The position numbers were made by a program, and so were the translations under genes. Under the pieces are notes generated by a model. The model ran no database searches, had not been told where the DNA came from, and saw nothing but the letters and a program-made list of their open reading frames with translations. From assembly GCA_934476675.1 (NCBI GenBank), contig CAKSOE010000006.1:1-64000 (forward strand): 64,000 nt of DNA, given 5' to 3'. This document shows, piece by piece, positions 7,600 to 15,489 of this stretch. The stretch comes from an uncultured Clostridia bacterium. Its GTDB lineage: Bacteria > Bacillota > Clostridia > UBA1381. The first letter of the stretch is position 1; each line of letters opens with the position of its first letter.

Positions 7600-9192
7600 A
7601 TGGAAAATAAAATGTTTTGTTTTCAGTGCGAACAGACAGCAGGCTGTGCAGGCTGCATGGGCAAAGCCGGAGTATGCGGAAAAACAGCCGATGTCGCAAA
7701 TTTGCAGGATGAGCTTACGGGTGCGCTTGTAGGGCTTGCCCGTGCGGCAGGCGGCGGAGCGCCGGACGAAAAAATCAGAAAGCTGATTACAAAAGGCTTA
7801 TTCACAACAGTTACAAATGTAAATTTTAATGAGGAAAGCATCAAGCGTCTGATTGCCGAAGTGAGAGCGGAAAAGAGCAGGCTTGTTCCGCAGTGCGCTT
7901 TGTGCGCGTCACCCTGCGGCAATAACGACGAATATGATATGTCGGAAATCTGGAATGCCGATGAGGATATACGCAGTCTGAAATCTCTGATACTATTCGG
8001 CATAAGGGGCATGGCGGCATATGCGTACCATGCGGATTTGCTCGGATATACAAGTGATGAGGTGTCGGAGCTGTTTGTAAAGGCTCTTGCGGCAATCGGT
8101 GAAGATTGGGGTATGGAGCAGCTGCTGCCGATAGTGATGGAGGTCGGCAGAGTAAACCTTATCGGAATGGAAATGCTCGATAAGGCAAACACGGAAACCT
8201 ACGGAACTCCCGAACCGACACAGGTTTCTCTTAAAGTGGAGAAAGGCCCGTTTATAGTTATATCGGGACACGATTTACTTGATTTAAAGCTGCTGCTCGA
8301 ACAGACCGACGGCAAGGGCATAAATATCTATACGCACGGCGAAATGCTGCCGGCTCATGCCTATCCCGAATTAAAGAAATACAAGCATTTAAAGGGCAAT
8401 TTCGGTACTGCATGGCAAAATCAGCAAAAGGAATTTGCGGATATTCCGGCGCCGGTATTGTTCACCACAAACTGTCTCATGCCGCCAAAGGCAAGCTATG
8501 CGGACAGAGTTTTCACAACAGAGGTTGTGTCATATCCCGAAATTGTTCATGTGGGTGAGAACCGCGATTTCACACCTGTTATAGAAAAGGCGCTGGAGCT
8601 TGGAGGATATAGTGAGGATAAGGAATTTTGCGGCATAAACGGCGGTAAAACCGTTATGACGGGCTTCGGTCACGGAGCGGTGCTCGGCGCTGCCGATAAG
8701 GTTATCGGTGCGGTAAAGAGCGGAGCAATCAGGCATTTCTTCCTTGTCGGCGGCTGCGACGGTGCAAAGCCGGGCAGAAATTATTATACGGAATTTGTTA
8801 AGCAAACTCCAAAGGACACCGTTATTCTTACGCTTGCCTGCGGAAAATACCGTTTCAACGATTTGGACTTGGGCGAAATTGAGGGTTTGCCGAGAATTAT
8901 GGATATGGGTCAGTGCAATGACGCATACAGTGCGATTAAGGTTGCTGTGGCGCTTGCCGAAGCATTTGAATGCGGAGTAAACGAATTGCCGCTGTCAATG
9001 ATACTGTCATGGTATGAACAGAAAGCAGTCTGCATATTGCTTACGCTTTTGCATCTGGGTATAAAGAATATCAAGCTTGGCCCGACGCTTCCGGCATTTA
9101 TTTCACCGAATGTACTGAAATATCTTGCGGAAAGCTATAATATTGCACCGATTACAACACCGAAGGAGGATTTAAAACAAATCCTCGGATAA
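7600..9192 (+). CDS. hcp: Hydroxylamine reductase (hybrid cluster protein)
   Basis: The 530-aa protein is a hybrid cluster protein. It handles hydroxylamine or nitric oxide in anaerobes under nitrosative stress. The N-terminal cluster cysteines are seen in CFQCEQTAGCAGC and VCGKTADVANLQD. Downstream cluster-ligand regions include TTNCLMPP, FFLVGGCDGAKPGRNYYTEF and LACGKYRFN. The ATG follows an ACGGAGG site 8 bases upstream. The gene is monocistronic, with an operator-like repeat upstream and a long terminator after it. Confidence 0.96.
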   Translation: MENKMFCFQCEQTAGCAGCMGKAGVCGKTADVANLQDELTGALVGLARAAGGGAPDEKIRKLITKGLFTTVTNVNFNEESIKRLIAEVRAEKSRLVPQCALCASPCGNNDEYDMSEIWNADEDIRSLKSLILFGIRGMAAYAYHADLLGYTSDEVSELFVKALAAIGEDWGMEQLLPIVMEVGRVNLIGMEMLDKANTETYGTPEPTQVSLKVEKGPFIVISGHDLLDLKLLLEQTDGKGINIYTHGEMLPAHAYPELKKYKHLKGNFGTAWQNQQKEFADIPAPVLFTTNCLMPPKASYADRVFTTEVVSYPEIVHVGENRDFTPVIEKALELGGYSEDKEFCGINGGKTVMTGFGHGAVLGAADKVIGAVKSGAIRHFFLVGGCDGAKPGRNYYTEFVKQTPKDTVILTLACGKYRFNDLDLGEIEGLPRIMDMGQCNDAYSAIKVAVALAEAFECGVNELPLSMILSWYEQKAVCILLTLLHLGIKNIKLGPTLPAFISPNVLKYLAESYNIAPITTPKEDLKQILG

Positions 9193-9240
9193 GAGATAAA
9201 AACCTTCTCCTGCCGCAGCAGGAGAAGGTTTTTATCTCTT
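9191..9240. terminator. Bidirectional terminator between hcp and the response regulator
   Basis: A perfect 23-bp stem (9191-9213 with 9218-9240) closes on the tetraloop CGCA. Both sides carry A/T tracts at the base, so it can terminate both convergent transcripts. The right arm also encodes the last codons and stop of the response-regulator gene. Confidence 0.9.
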
Positions 9241-10809
9241 GCGGTATTGTGACGGCAGACATCCGACGTTGCGGCAGAATACATCGCTGAAATAGCGCGT
9301 ATCTTCATATCCGACGGCATTCGCCACCTCGTAAATTTTAAGCTGAGTATTTTTCAAAAGCTCTTTTGCCTTGTCTATTCTTACCGAAATCAGATAGTCC
9401 TTAAAATTGATTCCCGTTTCTTTGTAAAACAGCGTACTGATATAGTTCGGCGAAAGCTCTGCGACCTCTGACAAAATTTCAAGGGTAATCGTCTGCGCAA
9501 TATTTTCAGAAACATATGCTTTAATCCGATTGACTATTCCGGCATTCTTTTGTTGCAGACATTCCTGTATGCGGTGCGATATATTAATTGAAAACAGCGT
9601 AATAATGTCGCACAGCGCAGATGATGACTGACAGTTGCCGAGTTTTTTTAAAAACTCGGGATTGACGATATTTGATGCAATCTCGGAGCTTGCCTTATAC
9701 AGCGCCGACATCGCTGCGGAGGCAAAGCGTATGCAATGCTGACGTATTGCCGGCAGCGATATTCCCGAATTATCGAACAGCGAAAAAAGATTTTTCAAAA
9801 GCTCGCTTATCTGCTCATCGGTTCCGTGCGACAGCATAACGGAATACTGCTTCTGATAATTTTCGTAAGCGTCAAACAAATCGTCAACCAACAGCAAATC
9901 CCCGGCATAGATAATCTGCTTTTCGTCGTCGGGCAGCGCATAGAGCAGCGCATTTTCCGCCGAGGAACTGCATTGGGGCAGTTTTATAATGCTGTTAAAA
10001 ACCTCGCTTATTGCAATAGTAAAGCCGCATTCCGCATTGTATGATAAAAAGTCATACAGTTTTTGCGAAATCTCCAATGCACAGGAAAGCGCTTTTTGAT
10101 TATCCTTGTCAAATCTGAAAACAAGCGTAATAATGCTGTTATTTAAAAAAGGAATCGTTTGAGCGTCACAAAGGCTTGTCACGCTCAAAAGCTGTCTGAA
10201 AAGCAGATAGCTTTCAAATTGTTCCTCCGCAGAGGCGGTAATCGGCTGTAACTTTATAAGCATAACGCAGAATTGCCCGTCCGATACGGAGGTGCCGAGA
10301 AAATCAAAGCTGACGGAGGTGTCATGCGTTTTGTAAAATCCCGACAGCATATCAAAAAACCACGACTTCAAAAAGAATTTGCTCTCTTTGAGGTTATCAT
10401 AAAACAATTCAAGCTTTTCCTCGTTTTTGCGCTCGTTTATAATGCTGTCGCGGATTTTTGAAATAAGTTCAAACAGCTCCGCCTTTTTTATCGGCTTTAA
10501 AACGTAATCCGTTACTTTGAGGTGCATTGCACGGTGAACATATTCAAATGTATTAAAACCTGTCAGAAACACGAATTTTGTGGACGGCAGCAGCGTAAGC
10601 GCCTGTTCGGCAAGCCAAAGGCCGTTTCGCTTTGGCATTTCTATATCCGATATAACGATGTCGGGGCGCAGCTGCTTGATTTTTTCAAGCGCTTCTTCGC
10701 CGCTTTGCGCCGAACCTACTATATCTATGTCATAATCCGACCATGGCAGAGAAACAAGTCCCGTCCTTATCAGTTCCTCGTCATCAACTATAAAAAGAGT
10801 TACATTCAT
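9232..10809 (-). CDS. YesN-type response regulator with AraC-family DNA-binding domain
   Basis: The 525-aa protein has an N-terminal receiver domain (acidic pocket DDE at residues 9-11, phosphoacceptor D55 in ISDIEMP, conserved Lys in VLKPIKK). A long central region is followed by a C-terminal AraC/XylS double helix-turn-helix (about residues 425-525, ending GYEDTRYFSDVFCRNVGCLPSQYRKR, split here as one family signature). Such regulators activate carbohydrate uptake and degradation genes. The gene overlaps the kinase gene by 4 bases, and the pair is divergent from the sugar-binding genes at 12.7 kb, its likely target. Confidence 0.92.
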   Translation of the reverse strand: MNVTLFIVDDEELIRTGLVSLPWSDYDIDIVGSAQSGEEALEKIKQLRPDIVISDIEMPKRNGLWLAEQALTLLPSTKFVFLTGFNTFEYVHRAMHLKVTDYVLKPIKKAELFELISKIRDSIINERKNEEKLELFYDNLKESKFFLKSWFFDMLSGFYKTHDTSVSFDFLGTSVSDGQFCVMLIKLQPITASAEEQFESYLLFRQLLSVTSLCDAQTIPFLNNSIITLVFRFDKDNQKALSCALEISQKLYDFLSYNAECGFTIAISEVFNSIIKLPQCSSSAENALLYALPDDEKQIIYAGDLLLVDDLFDAYENYQKQYSVMLSHGTDEQISELLKNLFSLFDNSGISLPAIRQHCIRFASAAMSALYKASSEIASNIVNPEFLKKLGNCQSSSALCDIITLFSINISHRIQECLQQKNAGIVNRIKAYVSENIAQTITLEILSEVAELSPNYISTLFYKETGINFKDYLISVRIDKAKELLKNTQLKIYEVANAVGYEDTRYFSDVFCRNVGCLPSQYRKR

Positions 10810-12566
10810 TCAAAATACCTCTCTTTCAGCGTGGCGGTAACGTCAATTCCGCCGATTTCATTTTCTTCGTAATGCAGTCCGCATTCATTGCCGAAATACA
10901 GCTTAATACGCTGATTTACATTATGTATACCGTATTTTTCGATAGGCTCATCGGGCGAAAATTCCTTGTCAAGCAGCCTGTTCATCTTATCCACATCGCC
11001 GCCTTTGCCGTTGTCGCTGACGGTCAGATATACGTAGCCGTCCTTTTTTGTGCCGGTGATGGTAATCACACCCATGTACTCGAAATTGTCAAAGCCGTGC
11101 ACGATGCAATTTTCCACCAGCGGCTGCAAGGTCAGCTTGGCAATCCGGCAGGGCAGAATGGATTCGTCAATGTCAAATTCGGTGTTGAGTTTGTCTTTAA
11201 AGCGTATTTTCTGTATTTCTATATAGCTTCGGATTTGGTACAGCTCATTTTCAAGCGTTGTAAATTCCTGCCCCTTATTCAGCGAATATCTGAAAAAACT
11301 TCCGAGAGCCGTAACAATGCTTGAAATATCCTCATAACCGTGCTGCTGCGCCATCCAGTTAACCGAGTCAAGCGTGTTGTAGAGAAAATGCGGATTTATC
11401 TGCGCCTGCAAGGCTTTAAGCTCCCATGTTTTCTGACGTTCAAAAAGGTCGTTTATGTCCGTCACGAGATTGTCAACCGTACTCATCATCGTATTGAACG
11501 ACTTGTAAAGCTCGCCTATTTCATTGTTGTAGGGAACGTCGCAGCGGAACGAAACGTCCTTTTCAAAATGCTTCATTATTGAACAGAGGTTGTATATCGG
11601 CGTTGTAATCGAGCGCGAAAGCACCGCCATGAGCGCAAGCGACAGCAGAATACATACGATGGACGTAAGTATTATTATCATTCCCATAACGCCGCTCGAT
11701 ATGTTAAGCATTGACAGATTAAAAATGCCGACTATCGAAAAATCCGTGCCGTCAATTTCGGACTGACCGAGAATGTACCGCTGCCCGTCGTAAACTTCAA
11801 GCGCCGTGCGCTTTCCGGAATCGGAAAGAAAATTTAAGAGCGAGGGCGTGTTTTTAATAGAATTTAAGTGCGGCTTGTCGTACATATACACCGGCTGACG
11901 GTCGCTTACAAGCATAATATCTCCGGTATTGTTAAGCTGAATTTCGTTGATATTGTTAAGAAATGAAATAAGATTTATTCTGATTGCGGCAACTGCTGCC
12001 GGCTCCTTTGTGCGGAAGTCGTAGATAAGCCGTGACGCCTGAACATAGCCGTCCGTGCCGTTGGAGTGATAAATCGACCAGTATGTCTTGCCGGCGCCGT
12101 TTATTGTGCTGCTGTACCAGACATCGCTCTTTACGAGGCTGTCCGATACTATAATGCTGTCCGAATATATCGACGGGTAATCCGGTTTGTCTATAAGATA
12201 AAGCTTTACGTCGGAAATACGTTTTTGCAGTATATCCGTCTTGTCAAGCTGTTCGCTTAAAATGTCAATGCTGTTTAAAACGTCTATATCACGGCTGGTT
12301 ATGGTGGAGGTGATTTTCTGATTCATCTGTATGTTAAATAAAAGCGTATCAACATATTTTACCTGTTGTTCAAGATTTTTTGCGGTAAGCGTTATCACGT
12401 GGTCTACGTGATTCGCAAGCTGAGTGCGCATTATCGACTGAAACTGTGAATATATAACGGAGCAAAGCAAAACCGTGCACAGCATAATAACAAGCAGATA
12501 CGAAAGCAGCAGCTTGCTTTTTATTGACAGATTACTGAAAAAATTCGGCTTTTGCATATCACACAT
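10806..12566 (-). CDS. YesM-type membrane sensor histidine kinase
   Basis: The 586-aa protein has a first transmembrane helix (about residues 16-40) and an extracytoplasmic sensor of about 250 residues. A second helix near residue 300, a HAMP linker and a HisKA-YesM domain with the phospho-His motif QINPHFLYNTLD follow. The HATPase domain carries the N-box ENCIVHG and G-box DNGKGGD. It most likely senses an extracellular sugar or a loaded binding protein and phosphorylates the adjacent regulator. The ATG at 12566 follows GGAAAGG closely; ATG at 12557 is an equally possible start. Confidence 0.92.
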   Translation of the reverse strand: MCDMQKPNFFSNLSIKSKLLLSYLLVIMLCTVLLCSVIYSQFQSIMRTQLANHVDHVITLTAKNLEQQVKYVDTLLFNIQMNQKITSTITSRDIDVLNSIDILSEQLDKTDILQKRISDVKLYLIDKPDYPSIYSDSIIVSDSLVKSDVWYSSTINGAGKTYWSIYHSNGTDGYVQASRLIYDFRTKEPAAVAAIRINLISFLNNINEIQLNNTGDIMLVSDRQPVYMYDKPHLNSIKNTPSLLNFLSDSGKRTALEVYDGQRYILGQSEIDGTDFSIVGIFNLSMLNISSGVMGMIIILTSIVCILLSLALMAVLSRSITTPIYNLCSIMKHFEKDVSFRCDVPYNNEIGELYKSFNTMMSTVDNLVTDINDLFERQKTWELKALQAQINPHFLYNTLDSVNWMAQQHGYEDISSIVTALGSFFRYSLNKGQEFTTLENELYQIRSYIEIQKIRFKDKLNTEFDIDESILPCRIAKLTLQPLVENCIVHGFDNFEYMGVITITGTKKDGYVYLTVSDNGKGGDVDKMNRLLDKEFSPDEPIEKYGIHNVNQRIKLYFGNECGLHYEENEIGGIDVTATLKERYFE

Positions 12567-12594
12567 AACCTTTCCTGCTTATAATTACATTTAA

Positions 12595-12623
12595 ATTATA
12601 GCATAAACCGTTTTTTATTACAA
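12595..12623 (-). promoter_or_regulatory. Promoter of the kinase-regulator pair
   Basis: On the minus strand TTGTAA (12623-12618) and TATAAT (12600-12595) are 17 bases apart, about 29 bases before the kinase start. The rest of the divergent region to 12745 is very AT-rich and holds only a weak rightward -10 (TAATAT near 12698). Confidence 0.7.
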
Positions 12624-12745
12624 GCAAGATTTGAAATTAGGAATTTTACAACACATTTTTGGAAATTTACCTCATTAAAAAATCAAAAAATTTGTGTTAA
12701 TATATTAATATGAGATATAGCAGAAAGAGGGGAGTGAACAGGGAA

Positions 12746-13828
12746 ATGTATAAAAAAGGCATTGCAATGCTTATTGCAGCGGCGGTGACGCTGCCGCTTT
12801 GCGGCTGCGATACGGCAAGGGAGGCGGCCGCGGATACAAGCATAACAACGCTTACGATGCTAAAACCCAAAGGCATGAAAGGCTTTTCGGAAATCAGCGA
12901 CAAATACGAAAGAACCCATGCAAACGTACAGTTAAAACTCATTGACGTGACGGACAGCACGAATGAGGTCTATAAAATTTATGAAGCGTCGCTGACGGGC
13001 AGGGATTCGGATATTGACCTGCTGGTGATTGACGAAATATGGACGCAGGAGCTTGTGCACAGCGGATATTTGGAGCCTTTGAATTTTGAAACGGATAAAT
13101 ACGAGCCGTTATCGGAAAAGTTTTTCACCTCCGGCGGCAAAATGTATGCGCTGCCGTTTGCGCTTGACATAGGAGCGGTATTTTACAGAAAAGACAGAGT
13201 GCAAAAGGCGCCGCAGAGCATGGAGGATATTTTTAACGAGGGAGTTTTTCCCGTTTTTGAAAAAAAGCAGGACGAGGATTTGCTGTGTGCGGCGATAGAG
13301 CTTGGCAAAGACCTTGAAAGGGCGTATCCGTATTTTGCCGACAGCATCGGCGAAAACAGCGGCGACTTGAGAACAAAATTCAAAAACGGCGAAATAAACT
13401 ATTACCGCGGCTGGAGCAAGGACTATGCGTATTTTAACGATTATGACTTTGAAATAGGCGGAAATGTGGGAGTTATGATCCCCAAAACACCTGTTGCCGG
13501 CGGGTACGGTATTGCGGTAAGCAGTTTTTCAAGAAATAAGCAGACGGCGTTTGAATTTCTCGAATATCTGTCAGATCCGTCAGACATACGTGAAATTTTA
13601 AAGCGTGCCGGGTACATACCGACGCAGAAAGAATACCTTACGGATGAAATGTTTGCGGACTATAACCCGTGTATGTACAAAATAGAAGAAACTCTCGGAA
13701 AAGCCGCAACACGTATAAGCGACAGGGAATACGTAAAAAAAGCATGGGAGCTTCAGGAGGAACTGTATAAAAGCATAAGCGAAAACACAGCGGCGCCGAA
13801 GCTTGATGATATTTATGAAGTAGAGTGA
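12746..13828 (+). CDS. Extracellular sugar-binding lipoprotein (family 1 type)
   Basis: The protein of about 360 aa starts with a lipoprotein signal, MYKKGIAMLIAAAV then a CGC lipobox near residue 21. The body is typical of CUT1 substrate-binding proteins (DSDIDLLVIDEIWTQELVHSG, MYALPFALDIGAVFYRKD, and AFEFLEYLSDP near the C terminus). Start choice is uncertain: the ATG at 12746 gives a clean signal peptide but its ribosome site (AGAGGGGAG) is somewhat distant, and an upstream ATG at 12710 lacks one. It is a second binding protein next to the one at 14.0 kb. It may deliver to the 28-30 kb permeases or act as a sensor partner of the kinase. Confidence 0.85.
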   Translation: MYKKGIAMLIAAAVTLPLCGCDTAREAAADTSITTLTMLKPKGMKGFSEISDKYERTHANVQLKLIDVTDSTNEVYKIYEASLTGRDSDIDLLVIDEIWTQELVHSGYLEPLNFETDKYEPLSEKFFTSGGKMYALPFALDIGAVFYRKDRVQKAPQSMEDIFNEGVFPVFEKKQDEDLLCAAIELGKDLERAYPYFADSIGENSGDLRTKFKNGEINYYRGWSKDYAYFNDYDFEIGGNVGVMIPKTPVAGGYGIAVSSFSRNKQTAFEFLEYLSDPSDIREILKRAGYIPTQKEYLTDEMFADYNPCMYKIEETLGKAATRISDREYVKKAWELQEELYKSISENTAAPKLDDIYEVE

Positions 13829-13831
13829 AAT

Positions 13832-13990
13832 CACGGAAAGGAATGGTTTAAGTCTGAATAAAATCGCCCATAGTACTGCTTTTTGCTCGGGGCGGCACAA
13901 ACGTACAGCACCGCTCGCTGCAAAGCAGCGCTCCGGACAATTTTCTTTCAGACTTTGGTTTTGTGCCTTACGGCACGGAAAGGAATGGTT
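13832..13990 (+). repeat. Inverted-repeat segment between 17-bp direct repeats
   Basis: The 17-mer CACGGAAAGGAATGGTT occurs perfectly at 13832-13848 and 13974-13990. Between the copies a segment is bounded by perfect 9-bp inverted repeats, AAGTCTGAA (13850-13858) and TTCAGACTT (13947-13955), with internal hairpins such as CGCTGC-AAA-GCAGCG. The upstream copy leads into ATG GTT TAA; the downstream copy serves as the ribosome site of the next gene. This may be a small inserted element with a duplicated target, or an mRNA processing structure. Confidence 0.6.
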
Positions 13991-13996
13991 ATAAAA

Positions 13997-15478
13997 ATGA
14001 AATTTTTGAAAGTTATCTCAATGACAGCCGCAGCGGCAATGCTTGCGGCAGCGGTTTCCGGCTGCGGAAACGGCGAAACGAAAAAGGAGGCTGCCGATAA
14101 GCTGCCGTCCGATATATATGAAATAAACTGGTATACGCAGGGCACGACGCAGAGCGACACGCCGTCGGTAGAAGCAAAAATCAACGAGTACTTAAAGGAT
14201 AAAATAAACGCTACCGTCAAGCTGCATATTCTCGATTCAAGCCAGTATGCGCAAAAGGTAGGTACAATGATAAATGCCGGAGAATATTTCGATTTGGCAT
14301 TCTGCGCAAGCTATCTTTTGGATTATAAAGCAAATGCGGTAAACGGTGCGTTTCTGGCGCTTGACGATATGCTTGACGAATATATGCCCAAAACGAAAGA
14401 ACTGCTCGGCGAGGATTTTATCGACGCGGCGAAAATCAACGGAAAGCTCTATGCACTTCCGGTCAACAAGGAAAAAGCGGCACAGGCGGGCTGGCTTTAC
14501 AGAAAAGATATTGCCGATAAGTACAATATAAATATGAACAGCATCAAAAGCTTTGACGAGCTTGAACCGTATCTGCTGCAAATCCAGGCAAACGAGCCGG
14601 ACATGAAATATCCGATTGACTGGAAAACCGATAATACGCCGCTTGCGTTTATACAGTATGAGCTGCTGGCAGGACCGGCGGCGGTTATGTACGGAAAGTA
14701 TGACGGCAAGGTAGTAAACTTCTACGAAACAGAGGAATATGAACAGGCGTGCAGAACTTCAAGAAAATTCTTTGAGGACGGACTCATCAAAAAGGATATT
14801 ATGACATCTTCCGACTTCAAGCAGAGAATCCAGGAAGGAAAAACCTTCTGCTGCGCATATCCCTTAAAGCCCGGTAAGGCAAAGGAGATTTCAAAGGATT
14901 ATAAATTTGAAATGTCACAGGCGGAGGTTACGCCGGTTATCGAGGATAACCAGGCGGCAACGGGCGCAATGCTTGCAATTTCAAGAACAAGCAAAAACCC
15001 CGAACGTACTGCAAGATTTCTGGAGCTGCTTAATAATGACGAGTATTTGTATAACCTGGTGCTTTACGGCATAGAGGGCAAGCATTATTCGCTTACGGAA
15101 AACGGACAGGTAAGGCTTATGCCGCAAAGCTCTTATACGCTTTCGGGTTCGGAGTGGATGTTCGGAAACGTATTTTTGGCAAAGCTTAAAGAGGGCGAAG
15201 ACCCCAACAAAATGGAAAACCTAAAAGCATTTAACAATCAGGCGGAAAAACCGCTGTATTACGGCTTCAAGTTTGATTCGTCAAGCGTTGACCTCGAAGC
15301 GGCTGCCTGCAAGAAGGTAATCAGCCAGTATAACCGCCAGGCAGTACTCGGAGCGATGGATCCCGACACGGTTTTGCCGGAATTCAGAAGTAAGCTCAAG
15401 GAAGTCGGCGCGGACAAGGTTATCGCAGAGGCGCAGAAGCAGTATGACGCATTTCTGGCTGAAAAGAACAGAAAATAA
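13997..15478 (+). CDS. LplA-type sugar-binding lipoprotein
   Basis: The 493-aa protein begins MKFLKVISMTAAAAMLAAAV and has lipobox VSGC. It fits the large family-1 binding proteins that work with LplB/YtcP permeases, with a DUF3502-like C-terminal region (about residues 350-490, including NRQAVLGAMDPDTVLPEF). The sugar-site region includes ALPVNKEKAAQAGWLYRKDI. ATG at 13997 is chosen for its signal peptide, with AAAGGA upstream in the repeat. Longer in-frame readings cross the repeat segment. It precedes the secreted enzymes and the permeases at 28-30 kb and is their probable primary binding protein. Confidence 0.92.
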   Translation: MKFLKVISMTAAAAMLAAAVSGCGNGETKKEAADKLPSDIYEINWYTQGTTQSDTPSVEAKINEYLKDKINATVKLHILDSSQYAQKVGTMINAGEYFDLAFCASYLLDYKANAVNGAFLALDDMLDEYMPKTKELLGEDFIDAAKINGKLYALPVNKEKAAQAGWLYRKDIADKYNINMNSIKSFDELEPYLLQIQANEPDMKYPIDWKTDNTPLAFIQYELLAGPAAVMYGKYDGKVVNFYETEEYEQACRTSRKFFEDGLIKKDIMTSSDFKQRIQEGKTFCCAYPLKPGKAKEISKDYKFEMSQAEVTPVIEDNQAATGAMLAISRTSKNPERTARFLELLNNDEYLYNLVLYGIEGKHYSLTENGQVRLMPQSSYTLSGSEWMFGNVFLAKLKEGEDPNKMENLKAFNNQAEKPLYYGFKFDSSSVDLEAAACKKVISQYNRQAVLGAMDPDTVLPEFRSKLKEVGADKVIAEAQKQYDAFLAEKNRK

Positions 15479-15489
15479 GGAGATAAAAA

